From Martinezella rhizogenes (GTDB lineage Bacteria; Pseudomonadota; Alphaproteobacteria; Rhizobiales; Rhizobiaceae), in NCBI GenBank assembly GCA_013322215.1, contig JAAMEZ010000032.1, positions 62,001 to 126,000 of the forward strand: a DNA stretch of 64,000 nucleotides. Reading direction: 5' to 3'. The notes under the pieces are model-generated. The model ran no database searches and was not told the DNA's origin. It saw only the letters and a program-made list of their open reading frames with translations. Below are positions 55,476 to 63,596 of this stretch, in pieces (the stretch's first letter is position 1; every line of letters begins with the position of its first letter). The position numbers and the translations under genes are program-made.

Positions 55476-55700
55476 TCAGCGCAACAGGACGACGCTGGCG
55501 ATGGTCAGAACGATGAATATCAGGACGCCGCCGAGGAAACCGGCATGACCGAAGAAACCGGCCGCCATGGCGATCAACAACGCGGCAACGATCGCAGATC
55601 CGACCTTGGCGCCCGAAATGAAAAGATTATAGGTCTTCTCATGCTCCTTGTAGTCCATGGGAGCACCCAGTTCAGCGGGTCCAGTGTGATGTTCGGCCAT
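55476..55700 (-). CDS. aa3-type cytochrome c oxidase subunit IV-like protein
   Basis: A 74-residue single-family small protein. Residues MDYKEHEKTYNLFISGAKVG match the bacterial aa3-type subunit IV motif, followed by two hydrophobic segments (SAIVAALLIAMAAGFFG and FLGGVLIFIVLTIASVVLL). In Paracoccus the subunit is a single helix of unknown role in the oxidase. The other oxidase genes are not in the window. It lies 101 bases upstream of pntAA on the same strand and may share its transcript. Confidence 0.85.
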   Translation of the reverse strand: MAEHHTGPAELGAPMDYKEHEKTYNLFISGAKVGSAIVAALLIAMAAGFFGHAGFLGGVLIFIVLTIASVVLLR

Positions 55701-55930
55701 TCAGAATTCTCCCCTCGATCCTCTCCCCCGACAGACGATATGAACCGGCGGCTGGAGTTCGTCCTCAAAAGCTGTGGTAACCCGCAAGGAGATACCGCAA
55801 CCAATTTCCTCCACCGAGGGGTTACACAAAGCAAGGAAAAATGCAATGCACGAGAAGGTCGCAGTCGGGCATGAGCTGACGGAATCGCCAGCGGATTTCG
55901 AATACGCCCGCATCGAAACGACGACGCCGG

Positions 55931-58246
55931 CTAGGTCGTGGCATCAGACGGCAGGTTTCTGCCGGCGCCCTGCTGCCGCCGGCTGAGACTGGCCACCTTC
56001 TCGGCGACCTGCTCCTGCGGCACCGGCGGCGAAAATACATAGCCTTGGATGATATCCGCCAGGTTCCGCTCGACGACCAGTGCCAGCTGCTCCAGCGTCT
56101 CGACACCTTCGATCACGATATGAAGGCTGAGCGCGCGCGAAAGATCGACGATGCCGCGTAGCAGCTTGAAGCGGCGGCTGTCGGTCGTGATGTCACGAAC
56201 GAAAGACCGGTCGATCTTCACGACATCCACCGGCAGGGTATCGAGATAGCTGAGGCTCGAAAATCCCGTTCCGAAATCGTCGATCGCAATCGTGATGCCT
56301 TTGGCCCGCAGATCGGCGAGGATGGAGCGAACGGTCGCCACCTCATCCATCAGGCAGCTTTCAGTAACCTCGAGATGCAGGCGGGATGGCTCCAATCCCG
56401 AGGCATCAAGCGCCGCCATGACGATTTTGACAATCTCGCCATTGCGCAGATCCTGTGCCGAGAGATTGACGGAAACCGCAAGCGGCGCAGGCCATGAAGC
56501 ACAATCCTTGCAGGCCTGGTTGACCATGAAGCGAGTGATGCCGGCAACGATGCCCATTTCCTCGGCAACCTGCACGAAAAGATCGGGCGGGATCGAGCCC
56601 TTTTCCGGATGAATCCAGCGCGCAAGCGCCTCGCAGCATTCGATGCGCGAGCCATCCGGCGTGAACATCGGCTGATAGACGGCCTGAAGCCTGCCGGTCT
56701 CCACCGCCTCGCGCAAATCGTCCTGCAGCTTCTGCCGCTCGACATAGCGCGCGTCCATCTCCTGCTCGAAAGCACTACAGCCGCCCTTCAGCCGCGATTT
56801 GGCGTCGAAGAGCGCGAGATCGACCTTGATCTGCCACTCCTCGGGGCGGAATTCCCGGCTGGACATGGTCATGTATCCGCCGCTGACGGAAATCCGGAAA
56901 CTGCTGTCTTCCACGCTGTAGGTGCCGGCCATTGCCGCATGCACGGTGCGGATGCGGGCATCGATATCCGGGGCATCATCTTCATTCGGAAAGAACAGCA
57001 CGAATTGATCGCCGGCAAGACGAGCGGCAATCGCTGCGGTGCCGGCAAGCTGCTTCAGGCGCTCGGCTATGGCGACCAGCAGGCGGTCCCCGGCAACATG
57101 CCCCTTGGTATCGTTGACGTGTTTGAAGTCATCGATATCGAGAACCAGAATTCCGATGCGGCTTTCCCGCTTGCGCGCAGCCAGCCTTTCCTTGACCAGG
57201 TCCATGAAATATTCGCGATTCGGCAACCCGGTCAAAGGGTCATAGCGCACCATATGCAGGATCTTGCGCTCCGCCCGAATACGCACTGTCACGTCTTCGA
57301 AAATCAGGATCACGATTCCGTCGGCGCGGCGACTGGCCGAAAATTCCAGGAACTGATCCTCGTTGAATTGAATGAGCGTTCGCGACAGCGTGCCGCTGAC
57401 GAGCTGTGCCAGCTGCCGCTGGATAAGTCCGGGCAACGATCCATCGATGAAGGCGTGACGCGCGCCATAGCGCAGAACGACATCGAATTCGCAGTCCTTG
57501 AGCCGCTCCGGATGGGCAAAATTGAGGAGCTCACATGCCTTGCGATTGACGACCAGAATGCGGTTCTCGGCGTCCAGCATGAACAGCCCGTGCGTCATGT
57601 TGTTCAGCGCAGTATCAAATCTGTCGGCGATCAGCGATATCTCGCGTGAAGCGATGATGTTCCGGTAGAGAAATTCGCGCATGCCATTCGCCATGGCGCG
57701 CGTCGTCAGCCCGAACGGAATGAGCATGAGGGAAGCGATTGCCTTGTAAGGCTGCTGCGCCAGCAGACAGGCAAGGACGATCGGCACGCAGCAGGCCAGA
57801 ATCTGAAGATCGACCGCCCGAGGTGAACCATAATTACGGCCGACGATCGACACCATCGACGCCATCGTGACGGCAATGCAGATGAATTCGGCCAGCGGAT
57901 TCTGCAGGATGAGGATGGCATAGCCGCTGCCTATGCCGAGGATGGCCGCCGTCGCCGCCGCGCCGATCACATAGCGTGTTTCCCAGCCGGCAATATCGGC
58001 ACGCGTAAAATTACTCTTGTCTGCTGCGTCGAACAGCCGGAACAAATGGATGCGTAAGCCAAAGACAACCGCAAACGCCACGCAAAAGGCCAGATAAATG
58101 CCGGCATGCGTGCCCAGGAAAACGAGGAGATATGTCAGGATGTGAACGAACGCGCCCGTGATGAGCGTTTTGCGGTTTCCGAAAAGCGAACTGACGAACG
58201 ACAGATAAATATCCGTCGGCACGGTGTCCGGGCTTGGAGGCTTCAT
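55931..58246 (-). CDS. Membrane GGDEF-EAL protein with degenerate GGDEF site
   Basis: A 771-residue protein with five or six membrane helices (residues about 25-190), a PAS domain (about 205-320), GGDEF (about 335-500) and EAL (about 510-760). The GGDEF signature is AGDQF at residues 411-415, so cyclase activity is doubtful; it may serve as a GTP sensor. The EAL signature is ECCEALARW with Glu539, and DDFGTGFSSLSYL and KIDRSFV are intact, so c-di-GMP phosphodiesterase activity is expected. It is monocistronic. Confidence 0.93.
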   Translation of the reverse strand: MKPPSPDTVPTDIYLSFVSSLFGNRKTLITGAFVHILTYLLVFLGTHAGIYLAFCVAFAVVFGLRIHLFRLFDAADKSNFTRADIAGWETRYVIGAAATAAILGIGSGYAILILQNPLAEFICIAVTMASMVSIVGRNYGSPRAVDLQILACCVPIVLACLLAQQPYKAIASLMLIPFGLTTRAMANGMREFLYRNIIASREISLIADRFDTALNNMTHGLFMLDAENRILVVNRKACELLNFAHPERLKDCEFDVVLRYGARHAFIDGSLPGLIQRQLAQLVSGTLSRTLIQFNEDQFLEFSASRRADGIVILIFEDVTVRIRAERKILHMVRYDPLTGLPNREYFMDLVKERLAARKRESRIGILVLDIDDFKHVNDTKGHVAGDRLLVAIAERLKQLAGTAAIAARLAGDQFVLFFPNEDDAPDIDARIRTVHAAMAGTYSVEDSSFRISVSGGYMTMSSREFRPEEWQIKVDLALFDAKSRLKGGCSAFEQEMDARYVERQKLQDDLREAVETGRLQAVYQPMFTPDGSRIECCEALARWIHPEKGSIPPDLFVQVAEEMGIVAGITRFMVNQACKDCASWPAPLAVSVNLSAQDLRNGEIVKIVMAALDASGLEPSRLHLEVTESCLMDEVATVRSILADLRAKGITIAIDDFGTGFSSLSYLDTLPVDVVKIDRSFVRDITTDSRRFKLLRGIVDLSRALSLHIVIEGVETLEQLALVVERNLADIIQGYVFSPPVPQEQVAEKVASLSRRQQGAGRNLPSDATT

Positions 58247-58411
58247 TCAGACTTCCCCTGATGCGGCGGACACCCTAGTGGAAACCCTTTAAAATTTACT
58301 TGCCCGAACAGAGCCCATTTTGACAGATTTTCCAATCAAAGCGGCAGCTTAAGTTGAAGCTGGATTATGATCATCCCTGCGCTGGCGCAATGATTCCCGG
58401 CCTCCCTTGCC

Positions 58412-58457
58412 GCCGATATAATATTTAAATCACTAATAAAGAAAACAATATATCGGC
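58412..58457 (-). terminator. Inverted repeat after the TRAP binding-protein gene
   Basis: GCCGATATA (58412-58420) and TATATCGGC (58449-58457) can pair across 28 AT-rich bases in the tail of the TakP-like transcript. The loop is long and no T-run follows, so termination is only a possibility. The rest of the 58247-58476 gap is AT-rich with no gene. Confidence 0.3.
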
Positions 58458-58476
58458 AAAGACTTATGAAATACGA

Positions 58477-59583
58477 TCACAGCTTGCCCGCACGCTGCTG
58501 GATCATCATGAAAGTATCGAAAGTATACTCGGAAAGCTGCATCCAAAGATAGGCATCCTTCTTATAGGCGACCTGGTCCTCATAGATGCGCTTGAAGTAA
58601 TCGTTTGATTTGGAGAGATCGGCATAGAGCGCGCTGGCTGCCTGGAAGCAGGCCTCCATGATCTCCTGACTGAAAGGTCTGAGCGTCACACCCTGCTGCA
58701 CGATATCCTTCAGCGCCTGGGGATTTTTGACATCATATTTCGCCAGCATGTTGGTGTTGGCGAAGGCACAGGCATCGCCGAGGATTGCCTGATAGTTCTT
58801 CGGCAAGGCATTCCATTTTTCGAGATTGAAGAAGGCATGCACCACGGCGCCGCCTTCCCACCAGCCGGGATAATAATAGTATTTGGCGATCTTCTGCAGG
58901 CCGAGTTTCAGGTCGTCGTAGGGGCCGACCCATTCGGCTGCGTCGACCGTACCCTTGTTCAGCGCATCATAGACACCATTGACCGGGATATCCTGCTGTG
59001 GCGCGACGCCGATCTTTTCGATCACCTTGCCGGCCAGGCCGGCGATGCGCATCTTCAAACCCTTGAGATCGTCGAGCGTGTTGATTTCCTTGCGAAACCA
59101 GCCACCCATCTGGGCGCCGGTATTCCCCGCCGGCAGACCCAAAATGCCCTGCGTGGCATAGAACTCGTTCATCAGCTTGTTGCCGTTACCCTGGTAGAAC
59201 CAGGCGTTCGTCAGCCGGGCATTGAGGCCGAACGGCAACGCCGTACCTATCGCGTAGGTCGGATCCTTGTTCCAGAAATAGTAGGAGCAGGTATGCGCCG
59301 CATCGACGGCGCCGGCGCTGACCGCATCGGCGGCTTGAGCGCCAGGCACGATTTCGCCGGCTTCATAGGTCTGGATGACGAAATTGCCGTTCGTCGCATC
59401 CGAAACATGCGCGGCAATATCTTCCGCGCCGCCGTAGATCGTATCCAGGCTCTTGGGAAAGGAAGAGGTCATCTTCCAGGTGATCTTCGGAGATTCCTGT
59501 GCCAGGGCCGGGCTTGCAAGTGCGGAGGCTGCAGCACCTACGCCAACGGTCCCTGCCCGCCTGATGAAGGAACGGCGATCCAT
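58477..59583 (-). CDS. TRAP-transporter substrate-binding protein, TakP-like
   Basis: A 368-residue periplasmic protein of the DctP-type family. It has a Tat signal (MDRRSFIRRAGTVGVGAAAS, cut at about ALA-QE). Blocks ITWKMTSSFPKSLDTIYGGA, YYFWNKDPTYAIGTALPFGL, NTGAQMGGWFRKEINTLDDL, EWVGPYDDLKLGL and YYYYPGWWEGGAVVH closely follow Rhodobacter TakP, which binds 2-oxo acids with sodium. ATG at 59583 follows GGGAGA. No DctQ/DctM membrane genes are adjacent, so it is an orphan binding protein. Confidence 0.93.
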   Translation of the reverse strand: MDRRSFIRRAGTVGVGAAASALASPALAQESPKITWKMTSSFPKSLDTIYGGAEDIAAHVSDATNGNFVIQTYEAGEIVPGAQAADAVSAGAVDAAHTCSYYFWNKDPTYAIGTALPFGLNARLTNAWFYQGNGNKLMNEFYATQGILGLPAGNTGAQMGGWFRKEINTLDDLKGLKMRIAGLAGKVIEKIGVAPQQDIPVNGVYDALNKGTVDAAEWVGPYDDLKLGLQKIAKYYYYPGWWEGGAVVHAFFNLEKWNALPKNYQAILGDACAFANTNMLAKYDVKNPQALKDIVQQGVTLRPFSQEIMEACFQAASALYADLSKSNDYFKRIYEDQVAYKKDAYLWMQLSEYTFDTFMMIQQRAGKL

Positions 59584-59874
59584 CGAATTCTCCCATACGG
59601 ACGGCATTGCTGGGAAGCGGCACGCTCCCCGTCACGGCGCAAGCGATGGAACTAACCATGCCGCACACGGTCTTTCAAGTTTGCTCTCGCACCGCATTAT
59701 GGCGATTCCTGTACATCGGCGTAACGAGCCGAAACCAAGCCTTGTGAAAACCACTGCGCGTTGCCGGCCGAGCCGTATTCGCGTAAGTTCGTAAGGCGTA
59801 AATCCGCCCTCGGATCGACATCGTAATCGTCCAGAGGTTCAACGAGCGAATATTTGCAGCTTCCGGAGCCTTGC

Positions 59875-60645
59875 ATGTCCAGACCGATCGTCGCCATTCC
59901 CGCCGATATCCGTGAGTTCGACGGCACGAGCTGGCATGCGGTGCAGTTGCAATATGTGCGCGCCGCCGTGAAGGCTGCGGGATTGATGACGCTGATCGTC
60001 CCCGCACTAGAGGATGACAATGATGCCGACGCCATTCTCGACCGTGTCGACGGGCTGCTCGTCTCCGGTTCGGCGACCAATGTGCATCCGTCCCTCTACG
60101 GCAAGGAAGCAAAAGACAGCGACGGCCCCTTCGACCCGGCGCGTGATGCGACCTCGCTGCCGCTCATCCGCCGCGCCATCGACCGCGCCATTCCGATGCT
60201 CGCCATCTGCCGCGGCATTCAGGAGCTGAACGTTGCGCTTGGCGGCACGCTCGCCAGCGAGATCCAGGACCAGCCCGGCATCTGGGACCACCGCAAGCCG
60301 CCGAATGTCGATCGCGATACGATGTATTCGATCCGGCAGAGCGTTTTCGTCAAGGAAGGCTCCTGCGTCGCGCGCGTTGTCGGGCCTGGTGAGGTGCGCG
60401 TCAACTCGCTGCATCGCCAGGCAATCGCCGATACGGCGCCGAGACTGCAGGTGGAGGCACTCGCCGAAGACGGCACGATCGAGGCCGTCTCCGTCATCGG
60501 CGCCAAGGCCTTTGCCGTCGGCGTGCAATGGCATCCGGAATATTGGGCGGAAACGGATTCCCCGTCGCTGAAGCTCTTCACCGCCTTCGGCGATGCCGTG
60601 CGCGACTATGCTGCGAGCAAGGAGCGGCTCGCAACCGCACAATAG
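59875..60645 (+). CDS. Class I amidotransferase-like gamma-glutamyl hydrolase (PuuD family)
   Basis: A 256-residue cysteine hydrolase of peptidase family C26. The nucleophile elbow is LAICRGIQELNVALGG with Cys112, and the His-Glu pair is in GVQWHPEYW (His220 and Glu222). PuuD cleaves gamma-glutamyl-GABA in putrescine breakdown; relatives act on other gamma-glutamyl amides. ATG at 59875 is eight bases after CGGAG. No puu genes are nearby, so the substrate is unproven. Its stop lies in the stem of a following inverted repeat. Confidence 0.88.
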   Translation: MSRPIVAIPADIREFDGTSWHAVQLQYVRAAVKAAGLMTLIVPALEDDNDADAILDRVDGLLVSGSATNVHPSLYGKEAKDSDGPFDPARDATSLPLIRRAIDRAIPMLAICRGIQELNVALGGTLASEIQDQPGIWDHRKPPNVDRDTMYSIRQSVFVKEGSCVARVVGPGEVRVNSLHRQAIADTAPRLQVEALAEDGTIEAVSVIGAKAFAVGVQWHPEYWAETDSPSLKLFTAFGDAVRDYAASKERLATAQ

Positions 60646-60750
60646 AGCGTTTTAGCTTTCCTTCAAAAGGCAAAACGCTCTATCTTCTTGTTTCGCAATG
60701 CATTCCGGACGGAAAACCGCGACGCACTTTTCCTGGAAATGCTCTATCAG
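60643..60750 (+). repeat. Composite repeat: 11-bp hairpin plus ATTCCGGACGG element
   Basis: TAGAGCGTTTT (60643-60653) pairs with AAAACGCTCTA (60672-60682); the preceding gene's stop TAG lies in the first arm. It continues as CTTCTTGTTTCGCAATG, ATTCCGGACGGAAAACCG and CACTTTTCCTGGAAATGCTC. Related copies are at 7741-7801 and 61757-61862. The hairpin with its TCTTCTTG tail may also terminate the gene. Confidence 0.65.
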
Positions 60751-60765
60751 CAAAAGGCTGTCTGA

Positions 60766-61734
60766 TCAGCCGCGCGGCTTGACTGGTGTTTCCGGTACTG
60801 GTGTGAGCGGCTGGCCCTTCGCGAACCACTCGATGACGTTATCGACGACGAGATCGGCCATGGCGTCGCGCGTCGGCACGGAGGCGGAGGCCACGTGCGG
60901 CAGCAGCGAAACGTTGGGCAACGAGAGATAGCCGGCCGGGACATTGGGCTCGTCGTAGAAGACGTCGAGGCCCGCGGCACCAAGCGTTCCATTCCCCAGG
61001 GCGGCGATCAGCGCGTCGTCATCGACAGACCAGCCGCGGCCGACATTGATGAACACGCCCTGCGGCCCGAGCGCAGACAGGATCTCGGCGTTGACGACCT
61101 TGTGCGTCTCGGGCGTCTTCGGCACGATGGAGATCAGCGTATCCACCGATTGCGCCATTTCCTTCAGCGTCGGGTAGTAGTCGTAAGGCAAGGAGTCGCG
61201 CGGCGAGCGCGTGTGATAGCCGATCTTTACCTTGAACGGCTCCAGCCTTCTCGCGATTTCCAGGCCGATGCGGCCAAGGCCGTTGATACCGATGCGGCGT
61301 CCCTTCATCGAAAAGGGCGAGAGCGGGAAGGCTCCTTCCTTGGCCCAGCGCCCCTCGCGCAGCCAGCTTTCCGCCTTCGGAAACTGCCGCAGCGTGTTCA
61401 GCAGCAGGGCGATTGCGGTATCAGCGACCTCGTCATTCAGGACATCAGGCGTGTTGGTGACGACGATGCCCTTCGAGGCGGCATGCTTGACGTCGATGCC
61501 GTCATAGCCGACGCCGAAATTGGCGATGACTTCAAGATTCGGAAAGGCATCGATCCACCCGGCATTGAAGCCGCCCGCAACGGCAACGCCGCGGATGCGA
61601 GCTGCGGTTCCCACCTCGACCTTCGGACCGCCATCGCGTTCGACCGAAACGATATCGAACTGCTTTCCGAGCCTTTCGAGGACACGCGGGTGTATCTTCC
61701 CCGGAACGAGGACGGCGATGCGGTTATCGGACAT
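60766..61734 (-). CDS. D-isomer-specific 2-hydroxyacid dehydrogenase
   Basis: A 322-residue NAD(P)H-dependent enzyme of the glyoxylate/hydroxypyruvate reductase group. ANFGVGYDGIDVKHAASKGI, the nucleotide loop GINGLGRIGLEIARRLEPF with the following YHTRSPR (Arg suggesting NADPH), and the catalytic Arg (NVGRGWSVDDDAL), Glu (DVFYDEPNVP) and His (LLPHVASASVPTRDAM) are all present. ATG at 61734 follows AGAGGAAAGATCC. It is followed on the minus strand by a PuuD-like gene in the opposite direction. Substrate choice is open. Confidence 0.9.
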   Translation of the reverse strand: MSDNRIAVLVPGKIHPRVLERLGKQFDIVSVERDGGPKVEVGTAARIRGVAVAGGFNAGWIDAFPNLEVIANFGVGYDGIDVKHAASKGIVVTNTPDVLNDEVADTAIALLLNTLRQFPKAESWLREGRWAKEGAFPLSPFSMKGRRIGINGLGRIGLEIARRLEPFKVKIGYHTRSPRDSLPYDYYPTLKEMAQSVDTLISIVPKTPETHKVVNAEILSALGPQGVFINVGRGWSVDDDALIAALGNGTLGAAGLDVFYDEPNVPAGYLSLPNVSLLPHVASASVPTRDAMADLVVDNVIEWFAKGQPLTPVPETPVKPRG

Positions 61735-61756
61735 GGATCTTTCCTCTTGAGATACG

Positions 61757-61862
61757 GTTCGTCGCGACGAAAACAATTCCGGAAATGTGCGCGGCGGCTT
61801 TCCGTCCGGAATCGCGTTAAATCAATGAGAAGAGCGGCTCAGTGAAACGCTGAAACGCTCTA
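61757..61862 (-). repeat. Degenerate copy of the ATTCCGGACGG repeat between two genes
   Basis: GGCTTTCCGTCCGGAAT near 61797-61814 is the complement of the core ATTCCGGACGGAAA; CGAAACG-rich flanks end in GAAACGCTCTAG like the 60.7-kb copy. It fills the gap between the dehydrogenase and lacI-family genes. Confidence 0.5.
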
Positions 61863-62879
61863 GCGAGCTTTGTAGGGCGCCGTGGACTGGCGGATGCGCA
61901 TTTCCGGCTTGATAAGATGGATACCATCCGGCTCATGGCTTCCTGCCAACCTATCCAAAAGCGCGCGCGCCGCAAGCCTTCCGACTTCGGCCTGACCGTT
62001 CCAGACGGTCGTCAGGGCCGGCGTTGCGATCGCAGCCTCCTCCAGATCGTCATAGCCGGTGACGGAAATATCCCGCCCGGGGACAAGGCCAGCGCGTGAA
62101 ATGCCGTTCATGAGACCGATGGCGACCAGATCGTTCCAGCAGACCGCCGCCGTCGGCTTTTGCGGCAGTGACAGGAAGTGCACCGCCGCCTCGAAACCGC
62201 CCTGCTTGGAGCGCGCGCCGGGAATGCGCAGATTGGGATCGACCTCGATGCCCGCCTTGCGCAGCGCATTGACATAGCCCTGATAACGGTCGCGCCCCGT
62301 CGAGGTCTGGTCCGTGCCGCCGATCATCGCAATGGTGCGGTGGCCAAGGCTGATCAAATGGTTGGTCGCAAGCGAAATCCCATAGCTGTCGTCGCCGCGA
62401 TAGGTCGGCAGGTCCAGCGCATCGATCTGGCGTGCCACCAGGATGGCCGGCATGCCGTTTTCTTCGGCCAGCTCGAAATCCTCCGGCGGCGTCCCGATCG
62501 CCGGCGACATGATGACGCCGTCGCCGCCCAGCTGCAGCAGCGTCTCGACGAAAGTGCGCTGCTTCTCAACGGAATCATAGTGGTTGGAAAGGATGAAGGT
62601 GTGGCGGCTGCGGTCGAGCTCGCTTTCGATCGCCTTCAGGATTTCTCCATAGAAGGGGTTCATGATGTCATGAACGACGACACCGATGATGCCCGATCGC
62701 GATGTCCTGAGACTGGCCGCACGGCGATTGTAGATATAGCCCAGCGCGCGGGCCTGGTCCTTGATCTTCTCGCGTGTATTGACCGCGACCAACGGGCTAT
62801 CGCGTAAGGCCAGAGATACTGTTGCCGTTGAAATACCCAGCGTTTCCGCAATCGTAGAAAGCTTTATCTTTTGCGCCAC
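61860..62879 (-). CDS. LacI-family transcriptional regulator
   Basis: A 339-residue regulator. The helix-turn-helix (residues about 5-55) has KLSTIAETLGISTATVSLAL and the hinge YNRRAASLRTSRSG. The ligand domain contains GVIMSPAIGTPPEDFELAEE, GHRTIAMIGG and AVCWNDLVAIGLMNG. A GTG start at 62879 fits the GGGAGGGAGCG ribosome site; the upstream ATG at 62912 has none and adds 11 residues. It probably controls a sugar or hydroxyacid pathway; the adjacent 2-hydroxyacid dehydrogenase is the nearest candidate target. Confidence 0.93.
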   Translation of the reverse strand: MAQKIKLSTIAETLGISTATVSLALRDSPLVAVNTREKIKDQARALGYIYNRRAASLRTSRSGIIGVVVHDIMNPFYGEILKAIESELDRSRHTFILSNHYDSVEKQRTFVETLLQLGGDGVIMSPAIGTPPEDFELAEENGMPAILVARQIDALDLPTYRGDDSYGISLATNHLISLGHRTIAMIGGTDQTSTGRDRYQGYVNALRKAGIEVDPNLRIPGARSKQGGFEAAVHFLSLPQKPTAAVCWNDLVAIGLMNGISRAGLVPGRDISVTGYDDLEEAAIATPALTTVWNGQAEVGRLAARALLDRLAGSHEPDGIHLIKPEMRIRQSTAPYKAR

Positions 62880-62929
62880 GCGCTCCCTCCCCGTGAAACG
62901 CAGCCGTAACATATTCCGTTCGTTTTACG

Positions 62930-62939
62930 ATTCCGGAAT
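62930..62939. promoter_or_regulatory. Palindrome upstream of the LacI gene
   Basis: ATTCCGGAAT is a perfect 10-base palindrome about 50 bases before the GTG start, next to an AT-rich stretch. It could be an operator for autoregulation. Evidence is the symmetry and position only. Confidence 0.25.
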
Positions 62940-62979
62940 TTAAAATCTTTAATTAAAAGCTTTAATCACGCCGCGCAAC

Positions 62980-63008
62980 ACGAATTCTCGGAGATTCTCA
63001 GAATTCGT
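62980..63008 (-). terminator. 9-bp inverted repeat overlapping the end of the MarR gene
   Basis: ACGAATTCT (62980-62988) and AGAATTCGT (63000-63008) flank 11 bases, and the marR stop codon (complement of 62998-63000) lies inside. No T-run follows on the minus strand, so the role is uncertain. Confidence 0.3.
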
Positions 63009-63510
63009 CTTCATCCTCGTCATCATCGCCGGCCTGGAGATTATGCTCGATCGTTTTGAGCAGACGCACGAGCGAGCGGATATCTTTTTCCGAGAAGCCG
63101 CGCGTCGCAAGCTCATCGCAGCTCGCCGCCGAACTTTCGATCTCGCTGACACTGTTTCGCCCTGCTTCGGTCAGATAGACCTTGGTCAGGCGGGCATCGT
63201 CGGCATCCGGCCGTCGTTCGACGAAGCCTTGCGCCTCCATGCGGCCGATCGTGCGCGTCATCGTCGGCGCCTTGACGCCGAGCTTCTGCGCCAGCGTACC
63301 GGCCGGAAGACCATCGCTTGCCGCCAGGGCCAGAATGACACCGTCCTGCCCGGCATAAAGGCCGCTCGCCGTCAGGCTGCGCGTCATCACCGTCCGCATG
63401 GACCGCGCCGCCTGCGTCAACGCCGGCGACAGATCGGCAAGCGTGTAGTCACGGTGATCCTTCTTCTTACCTGACTTACTTTTCTTCCCGACCTTGTTCT
63501 TTTTGCCCAT
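62998..63510 (-). CDS. MarR-family regulator with charged tails
   Basis: A 170-residue winged-helix regulator. The core has LAQKLGVKAPTMTRTIGRME and the wing ERRPDADDARLTKVYLTEAG. It is unusual in its ends: the first 18 residues are Lys/Gly/Ser-rich (MGKKNKVGKKSKSGKKKD) and the last 9 are nearly all acidic (GDDDEDEDEF). The tails could interact with each other or with DNA. No ligand is known. It lies divergent from a creatininase-family gene, a probable target. Confidence 0.93.
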   Translation of the reverse strand: MGKKNKVGKKSKSGKKKDHRDYTLADLSPALTQAARSMRTVMTRSLTASGLYAGQDGVILALAASDGLPAGTLAQKLGVKAPTMTRTIGRMEAQGFVERRPDADDARLTKVYLTEAGRNSVSEIESSAASCDELATRGFSEKDIRSLVRLLKTIEHNLQAGDDDEDEDEF

Positions 63511-63596
63511 CGTGATTCCGTTGACCTTTTCGCCGCTAAGTCATCACGCTATGACATTGCGCAGGTTACTGACATAAACAAGAGGCACACCCTCAG

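Noticed and set aside
55774..55986. 70-codon plus-strand frame in the oxidase/GGDEF gap
   Set aside because: It lacks a ribosome site and domain, and overlaps the 3' end of the GGDEF-EAL gene in antisense.
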